Shown in pieces: positions 36,839-45,795 of a stretch of DNA of 64,000 nucleotides (positions are counted from its first letter, which is position 1; each line of letters begins with the position of its first letter). The translations under genes and the position numbers were made by a program. Below the pieces are notes generated by a model. That model made no database searches, was not told where the DNA came from, and saw only the letters and a program-made list of their open reading frames with translations. Source of the DNA: Gammaproteobacteria bacterium (GTDB taxonomy: Bacteria > Pseudomonadota > Gammaproteobacteria > SZUA-140); NCBI GenBank assembly GCA_016712635.1, contig JADJQS010000006.1, positions 520,162 through 584,161 of the forward strand, in the 5' to 3' direction.

Positions 36839-37020
36839 GGCGTGAGGCGTGAGGCGTGAGGCGTGAGGCGTGAGGCGTGAGGCGTGAGGCGTGAGGCGTG
36901 AGGCGTGAGGCGTGAGGCGACAAGAGTTTGCTCGCCGCATTTTCCTTGTCCAGCACTTTTTGAATTAGTATTTTTGTTCTTTTACCCCTGACACCTCACC
37001 CCTCACGCCTCACGACTCAC
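36835..37020 (+). repeat. Heptamer-arm element with 12-copy left arm, between sppA and maf
   Basis: The left arm 36835-36918 is 12 perfect GTGAGGC units. The core 36919-36985 is nearly identical to the copy 1.25 kb upstream (one indel and a few substitutions). The right arm 36986-37020 is CCCTGAC, ACCTCAC, CCCTCAC, GCCTCAC, GACTCAC, five units. It runs from inside the sppA stop codon to the base before the maf stop codon. Confidence 0.93.
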
Positions 37021-37623
37021 TCAAAGTACCTTGACACCCTCCGCCTCGAGCATCCGCGCCAGCCGCATCAGCGGCAGGCCGATGAGCGCCGTCGGGTCGG
37101 GGCCTTCGATCCGTTCCAGCAGGGCGATGCCGAGCGATTCGGATTTGAAGGCTCCGGCGCAGTCATAGGGTTGCTCGCGCCGCAGATAGGACTCGATCGC
37201 CTCCGGGTCCAGCCTGCTGAACGTCACGCTGCAGGTCACGGCATCGACCTGGAGCCGGTTCTTAGCCGCATTCAACAGGCACAGCGCGGTATAAAACTGC
37301 ATTGTCCGCCCCGAGGCGGCCGTCAATTGCGCGACAGCGGCGGAATGGCTGCCCGGTTTGCCAACCCGATGGCCGTCGAGCACCGCCACCTGGTCGGACC
37401 CGATGATGAGAGCCGCGGGATGGTCCGGGGCGATGCGCCGCGCCTTGGACTCCGCGAGCCGGCGCGCCTGGGCCTCCGGCGTTTCGCCGTCCAGCGCACG
37501 CTCGTCCACGTCGGGCGAGAGCGCGGTGAATTCCAGCCCCAGGCGCCGCAAGAGCGCCTGCCTGAAGCGCGAGCTGGAGGCGAGCACCAGGGGGGGTGGC
37601 GGGGCGGCGGGTGCCTGGGTCAT
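37021..37623 (-). CDS. Maf/YceF nucleoside triphosphate pyrophosphatase
   Basis: This 200-residue Maf-family enzyme has LVLASSSRFRQALLRRLG and VDERALDGETP. ARRLAESKAR and the metal-binding IIGSDQV also fit. Later, SYLRREQPYDCAGAFKSES and GPDPTALIGLPL match the YceF subgroup, which hydrolyses 7-methyl-GTP and related modified nucleotides. The ATG at 37623 is preferred over an in-frame ATG 33 bases upstream because it starts just before the conserved strand. It is convergent with sppA and divergent from yceD, the usual gammaproteobacterial neighbour. Confidence 0.93.
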   Translation of the reverse strand: MTQAPAAPPPPLVLASSSRFRQALLRRLGLEFTALSPDVDERALDGETPEAQARRLAESKARRIAPDHPAALIIGSDQVAVLDGHRVGKPGSHSAAVAQLTAASGRTMQFYTALCLLNAAKNRLQVDAVTCSVTFSRLDPEAIESYLRREQPYDCAGAFKSESLGIALLERIEGPDPTALIGLPLMRLARMLEAEGVKVL

Positions 37624-37709
37624 GGCCTGATTCCGAATTCCTTGATCTGCCGTCATTTTAACCGGGTATCCTTGCGACGCCCGGCACAGCCCAATTTTGT
37701 TAATGGATT

Positions 37710-37738
37710 TTGACAGTTACGGCATCTGAGCCTATCAT
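37710..37738 (+). promoter_or_regulatory. Sigma-70 promoter of the yceD-rpmF-plsX-fab operon
   Basis: TTGACA (perfect -35) and TATCAT (-10, 5 of 6) are separated by 17 bases. The predicted start of transcription is near 37745, only one or two bases before the yceD ATG at 37747, so the mRNA would be leaderless or nearly so. Confidence 0.78.
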
Positions 37739-37746
37739 GTGCCGCT

Positions 37747-38277
37747 ATGTCTGGTCGACTTCCTGAGACTGTTCAGTGGGACCGTCTGACCGAGGGTGGT
37801 GAAACCCTGCGCGGCACCATTGCACTGCAGGGGATGACGCGCCTGGCAGGCTGCCTGCTGGATGATGAAGGCGAAGTGGACGTCGAGCTGGAGTCCGGCA
37901 TAGACGCGCAGAAGGTCAGATACCTGCGCGGACACCTGCGTACGACCCTGAACCTGGTTTGTCAGCGCTGCCTGCAGCCGCTGTCGTACCCGCTCGACAT
38001 CGACATCAGTCTGGGCCTTGTACTGACGGATGACGAGGCGGAAAGACTGCCGGAGGTCTATGACCCCTATGTCTTCGATCAGCGCACGGCGGAGCTGATG
38101 ACGATTCTGGAAGACGAGCTGATGCTGGCGTTGCCGCTCGTCCCGATGCATGATACCGCGCGCTGTCGCATCGACCCGGCCTATGCCGTTGTCGAAGAGC
38201 CGGTGCAGCCGGTCGATACGGGGACGCGGCGGCCATTCGCCAGGCTGGATGCGCTGATGAAGGGAAAAGCGGGCTGA
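37747..38277 (+). CDS. yceD: YceD/DUF177 family protein
   Basis: This 176-residue member of the DUF177 family is nearly always encoded before rpmF and is linked to 23S rRNA / large-subunit assembly and to plant homologues acting on 23S rRNA. MSGRLPETVQWDRLTEGGE, LVCQRCLQPLSYPLDI and the acidic VYDPYVFDQRTAELMTILEDELMLALPLVP are the conserved blocks. CxxC is present once (VCQRC). No ribosome-binding site precedes the ATG, in keeping with the promoter placed almost at the start codon. Confidence 0.92.
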   Translation: MSGRLPETVQWDRLTEGGETLRGTIALQGMTRLAGCLLDDEGEVDVELESGIDAQKVRYLRGHLRTTLNLVCQRCLQPLSYPLDIDISLGLVLTDDEAERLPEVYDPYVFDQRTAELMTILEDELMLALPLVPMHDTARCRIDPAYAVVEEPVQPVDTGTRRPFARLDALMKGKAG

Positions 38278-38342
38278 CCGGGACGCGTTCCCCTGCGGTC
38301 GGCGCCGCGATTGAATGGTAGTAACTATCAGGAGCTAGGAAA

Positions 38343-38528
38343 ATGGCGGTACAGAAATCCAAGAAATCCACTTCGCGGCGCGGCATGCGTCGCGCCCACG
38401 ACAGCCTCACGGCGCCGACCTTGTCGATCGACCCCACTTCGGGTGAAACCCACCGCCGTCACCACGTGACGCCGGACGGCTATTACCGCGGCCGCAAGGT
38501 CATCGAGTCCAAGGAAGGGGAAGTCTAA
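38343..38528 (+). CDS. rpmF: 50S ribosomal protein bL32
   Basis: This 61-residue ribosomal protein begins [20 protein letters not shown], the invariant bL32 N-terminus, and ends [22 protein letters not shown]. It is the zinc-free type. A ribosome-binding site (AGGAGCTAGGAAA) precedes the ATG. It lies between yceD and plsX, as in most gammaproteobacteria, which couples ribosome synthesis to lipid synthesis. Confidence 0.98.
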   Translation: MAVQKSKKSTSRRGMRRAHDSLTAPTLSIDPTSGETHRRHHVTPDGYYRGRKVIESKEGEV

Positions 38529-38531
38529 GGC

Positions 38532-39557
38532 TTGAGTTTAACCATAGCCCTGGACGCGATGGGCGGTGACCGCGGTCCTGCGGTAACCGTCCCGGCGTCG
38601 CTTTACGCCCTCAAGGACAATCCCGATCTGCACCTGATCCTGGTCGGCGACCAGCAGACGCTGCTGCACGAACTGCAGCAGCACAGCGCTTCGGTCGGCG
38701 ATCGGCTCACGGTTCGGCATGCCTCGCAGCAGGTGAGCATGCAGGAGCTGCCGTCGCAGGCCCTGCGCACCAAGAAGGATTCCTCCATGCGGGTGGCGAT
38801 CAACCTCGTCAAGGAGGGCGCGGCCGCCGCCTGCGTCAGCGCGGGCAATACGGGCGCGCTGATGGCCACCGCGCGCTATGTGCTGAAGACCCTGCCCGGG
38901 GTGGAGCGGCCGGCCATCATCTGCGCCCTGCCCACCATGCGCGGCCATACCCATATGCTCGATCTCGGGGCGAATGTCGACTCCAGTCCCGACCACCTGT
39001 TCCAGTTTGCCGTGATGGGCTCCGTGCTGACCAGCGCCGTCGACAGCATCGAGCGCCCCACCGTGGGACTGCTCAACATCGGGGAAGAGGAGATCAAGGG
39101 CAACGACCGGGTCAAGGAGGCCGCGCGCATGATAGCCGAAAGCGGTATCATCAATTACGCCGGTTTCGTCGAAGGCGACGATATCTACAAGGGCACCGTG
39201 GACGTCGTCGTGTGCGACGGATACGTCGGCAACGTGGCCTTGAAGACCAGCGAGGGCGTCGCCCGCATGATCACGCATTTCCTGCGCGAGGAATTCACCC
39301 GCTCGCCGCTGACGAAACTGATCGCACTGGCGGCGAAACCGGTGCTGCGCGGCTTCCGGCGCAAGATCGATCCGCGCCGTTACAACGGCGCCAGCCTGAT
39401 CGGCCTGCAGGGCATCGTCGTGAAAAGCCACGGCAGCGCGGACGAGGTTTCGTTCGCGAACGCGATCAAGGAAGCCGTGCTGGAAGTCAGGAAAAACATA
39501 CCGCAACGCATCGGCAGCCAGCTCGAGGCGTTGCTGCTGGCCAGGAAGGCGGGCTGA
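38532..39557 (+). CDS. plsX: Phosphate acyltransferase PlsX
   Basis: PlsX converts acyl-ACP to acyl-phosphate for phospholipid synthesis. The 341-residue product has [47 protein letters not shown] and [28 protein letters not shown] and [17 protein letters not shown] complete the set. It starts with TTG (38532), three bases after the rpmF stop. Its own stop overlaps the fabH start (TGATG). Confidence 0.96.
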   Translation: MSLTIALDAMGGDRGPAVTVPASLYALKDNPDLHLILVGDQQTLLHELQQHSASVGDRLTVRHASQQVSMQELPSQALRTKKDSSMRVAINLVKEGAAAACVSAGNTGALMATARYVLKTLPGVERPAIICALPTMRGHTHMLDLGANVDSSPDHLFQFAVMGSVLTSAVDSIERPTVGLLNIGEEEIKGNDRVKEAARMIAESGIINYAGFVEGDDIYKGTVDVVVCDGYVGNVALKTSEGVARMITHFLREEFTRSPLTKLIALAAKPVLRGFRRKIDPRRYNGASLIGLQGIVVKSHGSADEVSFANAIKEAVLEVRKNIPQRIGSQLEALLLARKAG

Positions 39558-40522
39558 TGTACGCGCGCATCACGGGCACGGGCGGCTATCTGCCCGCCAG
39601 GGTGCTGTCCAACGCCGAACTCGAGCGTATGGTCGACACCACCGACCAGTGGATCGTCGAGCGCACCGGCATCCGCACGCGTCATATCGCCGCCCATGGC
39701 GAGACCACCTGCGACTTGGCCGAGGCCGCGGCGCGCCGTGCGATCGAGGCAGCAGGCCTCGTGCCCGCCGACATCGACCTCATCATCGTCGCGACCACCA
39801 CGCCGGACAAGGTGTTTCCCAGCACGGCCTGCCTGCTCCAGCAGCGGCTCGGCATCCACGGTCCCGCCGCCTTCGACATCCAGGCCGTGTGCACCGGTTT
39901 CGTCTACGCACTCAGCGTGGCCGACAAGTTCATCCGCACCGGCAGCGCGCGCTGCGCACTGGTCGTCGGCGCTGACACCCTTTCGCGCATCATCGACTGG
40001 CAGGACCGGTCCACCTGCGTCCTGTTCGGCGACGGTGCCGGCGCGGTGGTCCTGGAGGCGGCCGCGGAGCCCGGCATCCTGTCGACGCACCTGCACGCCG
40101 ATGGCCAGTACCAGGAGATGCTGATGGTTCCCGAAGGCGTCTCGCAGGGTTATGAAAGCGTGCAGGAAGGCAGCGCATTCATCAAGATGCAGGGCGGCGA
40201 GGTATTCAAATTCGCGGTGAACTCCCTGGAACAGCTCGTCGACGAGACGCTGGTGGCCAACGGAATGCAACGGGACGACATCGACTGGCTGGTCCCGCAC
40301 CAGGCCAATATCCGCATCATCACCGCCACCGCGCGCAAGCTGAAGATGTCCATGGAGCGCGTCGTCGTGACCGTGGATACCCATGGCAACACCTCGGCGG
40401 CGTCGATACCCCTCGCGCTCGACGTCGCCGTTCGCGACGGCCGCATCAAGCGCGGCGAGACCCTGCTGTTCGAGGCTGTCGGCGGCGGCTTCACCTGGGG
40501 TTCTGCGCTGGTTAAATATTAG
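39557..40522 (+). CDS. fabH: 3-oxoacyl-ACP synthase III
   Basis: FabH condenses acetyl-CoA with malonyl-ACP to begin fatty acid synthesis. The 321-residue product has [18 protein letters not shown] at the start. The catalytic Cys lies in [13 protein letters not shown], the His in [10 protein letters not shown] and the Asn in [13 protein letters not shown]. The ATG chosen overlaps the plsX stop and gives normal length; an in-frame start far upstream would run through plsX. Its TAG stop is followed immediately by GTGAGGC units. Confidence 0.97.
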   Translation: MYARITGTGGYLPARVLSNAELERMVDTTDQWIVERTGIRTRHIAAHGETTCDLAEAAARRAIEAAGLVPADIDLIIVATTTPDKVFPSTACLLQQRLGIHGPAAFDIQAVCTGFVYALSVADKFIRTGSARCALVVGADTLSRIIDWQDRSTCVLFGDGAGAVVLEAAAEPGILSTHLHADGQYQEMLMVPEGVSQGYESVQEGSAFIKMQGGEVFKFAVNSLEQLVDETLVANGMQRDDIDWLVPHQANIRIITATARKLKMSMERVVVTVDTHGNTSAASIPLALDVAVRDGRIKRGETLLFEAVGGGFTWGSALVKY

Positions 40523-40593
40523 TGAGGCGTGAGGCGAGAGGCGTGAGGGGTAAATTCTTTTTTCCGCCTCACACCTCACTCCTGACGCCTCAC
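40522..40593 (+). repeat. Heptamer-arm element between fabH and fabD
   Basis: The left arm 40522-40549 is GTGAGGC, GTGAGGC, GAGAGGC, GTGAGGG. The core is only 16 bp. The right arm 40566-40593 is GCCTCAC, ACCTCAC, TCCTGAC, GCCTCAC. This is the most compact intergenic copy; in RNA it would form a long imperfect hairpin inside an essential operon. Confidence 0.9.
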
Positions 40594-40622
40594 CGGTGAA
40601 TAAAGAACATAACGGCTGATCG

Positions 40623-41582
40623 ATGGACACAGACAACGAAACAACGGCACTAAAACGACTGGCCTTCGTCTTCCCCGGCCAGGGTTCCCAGTCAGTCGGG
40701 ATGCTTGCGGAACTGGCCCAGGCCTATCCGGGCGTGAAGGAAACCTTCAAGGAGGCCTCCGCGGCGCTCGGTTACGACCTGTGGGAGCTGGTCCAGCAGG
40801 GGCCGGAGGCGGATCTCAACCGTACCGACCGCACTCAGCCTGCGATGCTCGCCGCGGGTGTCGCGGTGTGGCGTGTCTGGAACAGCAACGGCGGTGCGAC
40901 GCCCGAGATACTCGCCGGACACAGCCTGGGTGAATACACCGCGCTGGTGTGCGCGGAGGCGCTGGATTTCGCGGACGCGATACGGCTGGTGGCGGACCGC
41001 GGCCGTTTCATGCAGGAGGCCGTGCCGCAGGGGCAGGGCGCCATGGCGGCCATCCTCGGTCTTGAGGATGCGCAGGTCGCCGCCGTATGCAGGAAGGCCG
41101 AGCAGGGTGAGGTGGTCACGGCGGTGAATTTCAACGCACCGGGCCAGGTCGTGATCGCCGGAACCGCCGCCGCGGTCGAGCGCGCGGTCGCGCTGGCGCG
41201 CGAGGCCGGCGCAAAGCGCGCGATCACCCTGCCGGTCAGCGTGCCCTCGCATTGCGCGCTGATAAAGCCCGCGGCGGAGCAGATGCGGCAGGCACTCGCC
41301 AGGGTGCCGCTGCGGAAGCCCGCACTGCCGGTGCTGCACAACGCGGACGTCGCGACCCACACCGAGGCCGACCGGATACGCGATGCGCTGGTCAGACAGC
41401 TGTACAGCCCGGTGCGCTGGGTCGAAACGGTGCGCGAGATGGAGAGCCGCGGCGTGAACAGTGTCATCGAATGCGGCCCCGGCAAGGTGCTCGTCGGCCT
41501 CAACAAGCGCATCGGACGCGAACTCGTCACACTCTCGGTATACGATCCGGATTCGCTGGAAGAGGCCTTGTCGGTGGTATGA
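40623..41582 (+). CDS. fabD: Malonyl-CoA:ACP transacylase
   Basis: FabD loads malonyl groups onto ACP. The 319-residue product has FVFPGQGSQSVGML, the serine nucleophile in AGHSLGEYTALV, and the GQVVIAGT region. SVPSHCALIKPAAEQM carries the catalytic His, and the GPGKVLVGLNKRI tail is typical. The start at 40623 gives a short non-conserved leader (MDTDNETTALKR). A repeat element lies just upstream, and no strong ribosome-binding site is seen. Confidence 0.96.
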   Translation: MDTDNETTALKRLAFVFPGQGSQSVGMLAELAQAYPGVKETFKEASAALGYDLWELVQQGPEADLNRTDRTQPAMLAAGVAVWRVWNSNGGATPEILAGHSLGEYTALVCAEALDFADAIRLVADRGRFMQEAVPQGQGAMAAILGLEDAQVAAVCRKAEQGEVVTAVNFNAPGQVVIAGTAAAVERAVALAREAGAKRAITLPVSVPSHCALIKPAAEQMRQALARVPLRKPALPVLHNADVATHTEADRIRDALVRQLYSPVRWVETVREMESRGVNSVIECGPGKVLVGLNKRIGRELVTLSVYDPDSLEEALSVV

Positions 41583-41685
41583 CCGCGAGACACCGCGGCT
41601 TCATGGGGCCAGGCCGCGGAGAGTCGAATCCCGGCCTGGCTGCCGGGGCTTAGCCGGCCGCCGCTTTTCTCTGAGGAGACATGAC

Positions 41686-42432
41686 GTGCAAGCATTGGTA
41701 AACGATATTGCGCTGGTGACCGGCGCCACGCGCGGGATCGGACGCGCCATCGCCGATGAACTGGGGCGCATGGGCGCAACCGTGATCGGCACCGCCACCA
41801 CGGCGGATGGCGCTGAGAAGATAGGCGCGCACCTGAAGGCGAATTCCATCAAGGGTTGCGGCCTGGTACTGGACGTCAGGGACGCGGCCTCGATCGAAAC
41901 GACACTGAAGATCGCCGCCGAGCGTTACGGTGATCCCGGCATACTGGTCAACAACGCCGGTATCACGCGCGACAATCTCCTCGTGCGCATGAAGGACGAG
42001 GAGTGGGCGGAAATCATCGAGACCAACCTGAGCTCGGTATTCCGGCTCTCGAAGGCATGCCTTCGCGCGATGATGAAGGCGCGCAAGGGCCGCATCATCA
42101 ACATCGCCTCGGTGGTGGCGCTGACCGGCAATCCGGGGCAGAGCAACTACGCCGCTTCCAAATCCGGCATCATCGGTTTCAGCAAATCGCTCGCGCGGGA
42201 GGTCGCCTCGCGCGGCATCACCGTCAACGTCGTCGCGCCCGGCTTCATCGACACCGACATGACGCAGGCGCTCCCTGAGGCACAGCATGAAACGCTGCTG
42301 GCGCAGATCCCGCTCGGACGCCTGGGAAGGCCGGAAGACATAGGCGCAGCTGTGGGCTTCCTCGCCTCGCCGGGCGCCGCCTACATCACCGGCGAAACGC
42401 TGCACGTCAATGGCGGTATGTATATGTCATGA
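41686..42432 (+). CDS. fabG: 3-oxoacyl-ACP reductase
   Basis: FabG reduces 3-oxoacyl-ACP with NADPH. The 248-residue SDR has ALVTGATRGIGRAIADEL and LVNNAGITRDNLLVRMKDEEW. IINIASVVALTGNPGQSNYAASKSGIIGFSKSLA gives the Ser-Tyr-Lys triad, and APGFIDTDMT is also present. GTG at 41686 is the chosen start: it matches the family N-terminus and has GAGGAG 8 bases upstream. The ATG five bases before it (41681) is out of frame. Confidence 0.96.
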   Translation: MQALVNDIALVTGATRGIGRAIADELGRMGATVIGTATTADGAEKIGAHLKANSIKGCGLVLDVRDAASIETTLKIAAERYGDPGILVNNAGITRDNLLVRMKDEEWAEIIETNLSSVFRLSKACLRAMMKARKGRIINIASVVALTGNPGQSNYAASKSGIIGFSKSLAREVASRGITVNVVAPGFIDTDMTQALPEAQHETLLAQIPLGRLGRPEDIGAAVGFLASPGAAYITGETLHVNGGMYMS

Positions 42433-42573
42433 TGGGTTTTTTTAGCCATATCAGGAGATTATCGGGTGGCTCCGGGGGCGTGTTTTTTCACTGGCATATC
42501 TCGGATCTTTCCAATAAAATAGCCGCTCGCAGCTACGGGCTACCATATTTTGTGTAGGGAGGAAATCAACACC

Positions 42574-42813
42574 ATGAGTAATATCGAAGAACGCGTCAAA
42601 AAGATCGTCATAAAGCAATTGGGAGTCAAGGAAGAAGAGGTCACCCGGGAAGCATCCTTCGTCGACGATCTGGGCGCGGATTCTCTGGATACCGTAGAGC
42701 TGGTGATGGCCCTCGAAGAGGAATTCGAGTGCGAAATCCCCGATGAGGAAGCGGAGAAGATCACCACGGTGCAGCAGGCCATCGACTACATCACTAACCA
42801 TCAAAAAGGATGA
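42574..42813 (+). CDS. acpP: Acyl carrier protein
   Basis: This 79-residue acidic carrier protein has the phosphopantetheine serine in [20 protein letters not shown]. It carries growing acyl chains for the fab enzymes encoded around it. The ATG at 42574 follows a strong AGGGAGGA ribosome-binding site; the longer frame from 42550 would include that site as coding sequence. The 141-bp leader separating it from fabG suggests its own promoter, as expected for such a highly expressed gene. Confidence 0.98.
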   Translation: MSNIEERVKKIVIKQLGVKEEEVTREASFVDDLGADSLDTVELVMALEEEFECEIPDEEAEKITTVQQAIDYITNHQKG

Positions 42814-43071
42814 TCATCCGCCGCAGGTCCGAAACCCGCGCGTACGCTGATGGATGGCATCCTTGCAACCCCATCGAGGGTGCATCAGTAATCCTCACTT
42901 CGCATTGATGTTCAACTGGCTTGTCACCGGGCCTTTCACCACAGACATTCATAGCAAAATGGGCTGCGCCGGCACTGTCACCGCAGTTGTCCCGGTCGCG
43001 GCCCTGGTGGGCGTGATGTCCGCCGGGTACCCCTGGCGGACATTGCCTTCAATCGACAGGAAGCAGAACCC

Positions 43072-44316
43072 TTGAATACCAAACGTCGCGTCGTAATCAC
43101 AGGGCTGGGCATGGTCGCGCCCGTCGGGCTCAGCGTGAACGAAAGCTGGGAGAACATCCTGGCGGGCAGGAGCGGCATCGGACCGATCGATCGCTTCGAC
43201 GTGTCCGCCTTTCCGACACGGATCGGCGGCGCGGTCAAGGGCTTCGAGCCTGCGGATTACATTCCGGCCAAGGACATCAAGAAGATGGACCCGTTCATCC
43301 ATTACGGCGTCGCCGCAGGCGTGCAGGCGATCCGCGATGCGGGCCTGGAGGTGACGGAACGGAACGCCCCCCGCATCGGCGTCGCGATCGGTTCCGGCAT
43401 CGGCGGCCTGCCCGGCATCGAGAAGGGCTATGATGCCTATCAGAACGGCGGACCGCGCAAGATCTCCCCGTTCTTCGTGCCGAGCAACATCATCAACATG
43501 ATCTCCGGCAACCTGTCCATCATGTATGGCATGAAAGGGCCGAATATCGCCATCGTCACCGCCTGCTCCACCGGCACGCACAGCATCGGCGAGGCCGGCC
43601 GCCTGATCGAGTACGGCGACGCCGACGTGATGGTGGCGGGCGGAGCGGAGATGGCCACATCACCGACCTGCCTGGGAGGATTCTGCGCCGCACGCGCATT
43701 GTCGAGCCGGAACGATGATCCCGTCGCGGCCAGCCGGCCGTGGGATCGCGACCGTGACGGTTTTGTGCTGAGCGACGGCGCCGGCGTCGTGGTGCTGGAG
43801 GAGTATGAACACGCCCGGGCGCGCGGCGCGCGCATCTACGCTGAACTGATCGGCTACGGCATGAGCGGCGATGCCTACCATATGACGTCGCCGCCGGAGA
43901 ACGGCGAGGGCGCAATGCGCTGCATGCTGAACGCGCTGCGCAACGCCGGCCTCAATCCTGACGCGGTGGATTACATCAACGCGCACGGCACCTCGACTCC
44001 GGCGGGCGACAAGGCGGAGACGCTGGCCGTCAAGACGGCCTTCGGCGCCCATGCCGCGCGCGTCGCCGTCAGCTCCACCAAGTCGATGACCGGCCATCTG
44101 CTCGGTGCTGCCGGTGGCATCGAGGCCATCTTTTCAGTACTCGCAATCCGCGACCAGGTCGCACCGCCGACCATCAACCTCGACAATCCCGATCCCGACT
44201 GCGACCTGGACTACGTGCCGCACGTGGCGCGTCCGATGAAGATCGACGTCGCGATCTCGAATTCCTTCGGCTTCGGCGGCACAAACGCGACCCTGGTGTT
44301 CAGGAAGCCGGGCTAG
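43072..44316 (+). CDS. fabF: 3-oxoacyl-ACP synthase II
   Basis: FabF elongates acyl chains, including the temperature-dependent C16 to C18 step. The 414-residue ketosynthase has [14 protein letters not shown] and the catalytic Cys in [16 protein letters not shown]. The two catalytic His lie in [14 protein letters not shown] and [16 protein letters not shown]. The C-terminal [14 protein letters not shown] is conserved. The start is TTG (43072). The 258-bp gap after acpP has no recognisable gene. Confidence 0.96.
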   Translation: MNTKRRVVITGLGMVAPVGLSVNESWENILAGRSGIGPIDRFDVSAFPTRIGGAVKGFEPADYIPAKDIKKMDPFIHYGVAAGVQAIRDAGLEVTERNAPRIGVAIGSGIGGLPGIEKGYDAYQNGGPRKISPFFVPSNIINMISGNLSIMYGMKGPNIAIVTACSTGTHSIGEAGRLIEYGDADVMVAGGAEMATSPTCLGGFCAARALSSRNDDPVAASRPWDRDRDGFVLSDGAGVVVLEEYEHARARGARIYAELIGYGMSGDAYHMTSPPENGEGAMRCMLNALRNAGLNPDAVDYINAHGTSTPAGDKAETLAVKTAFGAHAARVAVSSTKSMTGHLLGAAGGIEAIFSVLAIRDQVAPPTINLDNPDPDCDLDYVPHVARPMKIDVAISNSFGFGGTNATLVFRKPG

Positions 44317-44352
44317 ACCGCCGGCGCAGTCCGCCTTTCGCCATCGGTCCGC

Positions 44353-45795
44353 GTGAACTCAATGGTGAGCAAGGCAAACCGGGACCTGCGCGATGGCACC
44401 GCGCATCCGCGCATCTCCGCCGATGGTGATGCGGTGGAGATATACCGCCTCGAGGATTTCCCCGATCTTCTGCCCTTGCACGAGGCGCATCCGGAGCGTT
44501 ATCCCTGCCTGCTGGAGAGCGTCAGCCACGGCACGCCCTCGGCGCGCTTCGATATCCTGTTCGCCGCGGTAGACGAACGCCTGACCCTGCATCGGGACGG
44601 CCTGACGGCGCATGGCGTCGCCGCCGAAGGCGGGGATTTCCTCGTCCGGCTCGATCACTGGTGGCAGCAGCAGCGGAGGCCCCAGGACGTCCACGCGGAG
44701 CTCCCTTTCACCGGCGGCTGGTTCGTGTTCCTGGGCTACGAGCTGGCCACGCGGATCGAACCCCGGCTGGCCGGTCTCCCTCCCCCGGACGGAGACCTTC
44801 CGCTCGCCGCGGCGATACGTTGTCCAGGCGCACTGATACGCGACCATGCGGCGGGCTGCACCTATCTCGTGGCGGAGGCTGGCCACGCCGGATTGTCCAC
44901 GCGGATGCTGAACGATCTCGCGGCCGGCGCTGTGCCTGCCGGAGCACCGCCGGCCTGGAACGCCGACCTGCAGGAAGACGACCCCGGCTGCTTTCTGTCC
45001 GGCGTCGAACGCATCAAGCGCTATATCGTCGACGGCGACGTATTCCAGGTCAATTTGTCACGCGCCTGGACAGGGGACATCGATCAGGCCGTCAGCGATG
45101 CGGCCATCTACCGCCGCCTGCGGTGGAGCAATCCGGCGCCGTTTTCGGCCATCGCTCGCGTCGACGCGACGACGATCATCTGCTCCTCGCCCGAGCGGCT
45201 GTTCAGCGTCCGGGGCGACTGCATCGAAACCCGGCCGATCGCCGGCACCCATCCGCGCGGCAAGGACCCGGACAGCGACGCCGCGCTCTCGCGCCGCCTG
45301 ATGCAGCATCCGAAGGAGCGTGCCGAACACATCATGCTGATCGATCTCGAGCGTAACGACCTCGGCCGCGTGTGCCGACCGGGCAGCGTGCGGGTCAGCG
45401 AGCTGATGACGCTGGAGTCGTACGCCCATGTTCACCATATCGTCTCGAACGTCGTCGGCACGCTGGATGTTCGCGCGACGCCAGGCGACGTGATCCGCGC
45501 CGTCTTCCCCGGCGGCACCATCACCGGGTGCCCGAAAATACGCTGCATGGAGATCATCGGCGAGATTGAACAATGCGCGCGCGGCGCGTATACCGGGTCG
45601 ATCGGTTACCTGGACACCAACGGCAATATGGACTTCAATATCCTGATCCGCACGCTCATGCGCCGGAACGGCCGCATCACCCTGCGCGCCGGCGCCGGCA
45701 TCGTCGCCGATTCCGACCCGGAGCGCGAGCTGGCCGAGACCCGCGCCAAGGCACGCGGCCTGCTGCGCGCCCTCGCCGCGGAGGAGAGCAGATGA
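44353..45795 (+). CDS. pabB: Aminodeoxychorismate synthase component I
   Basis: PabB converts chorismate and ammonia to aminodeoxychorismate on the way to folate. The 480-residue product has the N-terminal anthranilate synthase-like half (YPCLLESVSHGTPSARFDIL). The chorismate-binding half has IVDGDVFQVNLSRAW, SPERLFSVRGDCIETRPIAGT and HIMLIDLERNDLGRVC. FPGGTITGCPKIRCMEII and AGAGIVADSDPERE complete it. PIAGT (not PLAGT-K) fits PabB. The glutaminase PabA is not in the window. The start is GTG 44353 or ATG 44362. It overlaps pabC by 4 bases. Confidence 0.93.
   Translation: MNSMVSKANRDLRDGTAHPRISADGDAVEIYRLEDFPDLLPLHEAHPERYPCLLESVSHGTPSARFDILFAAVDERLTLHRDGLTAHGVAAEGGDFLVRLDHWWQQQRRPQDVHAELPFTGGWFVFLGYELATRIEPRLAGLPPPDGDLPLAAAIRCPGALIRDHAAGCTYLVAEAGHAGLSTRMLNDLAAGAVPAGAPPAWNADLQEDDPGCFLSGVERIKRYIVDGDVFQVNLSRAWTGDIDQAVSDAAIYRRLRWSNPAPFSAIARVDATTIICSSPERLFSVRGDCIETRPIAGTHPRGKDPDSDAALSRRLMQHPKERAEHIMLIDLERNDLGRVCRPGSVRVSELMTLESYAHVHHIVSNVVGTLDVRATPGDVIRAVFPGGTITGCPKIRCMEIIGEIEQCARGAYTGSIGYLDTNGNMDFNILIRTLMRRNGRITLRAGAGIVADSDPERELAETRAKARGLLRALAAEESR

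Noticed and set aside
35573..36918. Possible CRISPR array
   Set aside because: Units are only 7 bp, perfectly tandem and without spacers; no cas genes are present.
35012..36956. Long minus-strand open frames with repeated LTPHASR peptides over the HAD and sppA genes
   Set aside because: The repeats are the stop-free reverse reading of GTGAGGC arrays, and the rest is antisense to well-conserved genes.
42854..43075. 73-codon frame between acpP and fabF
   Set aside because: No motifs or ribosome-binding site; the end overlaps the fabF start and its codon use is unlike the neighbours.
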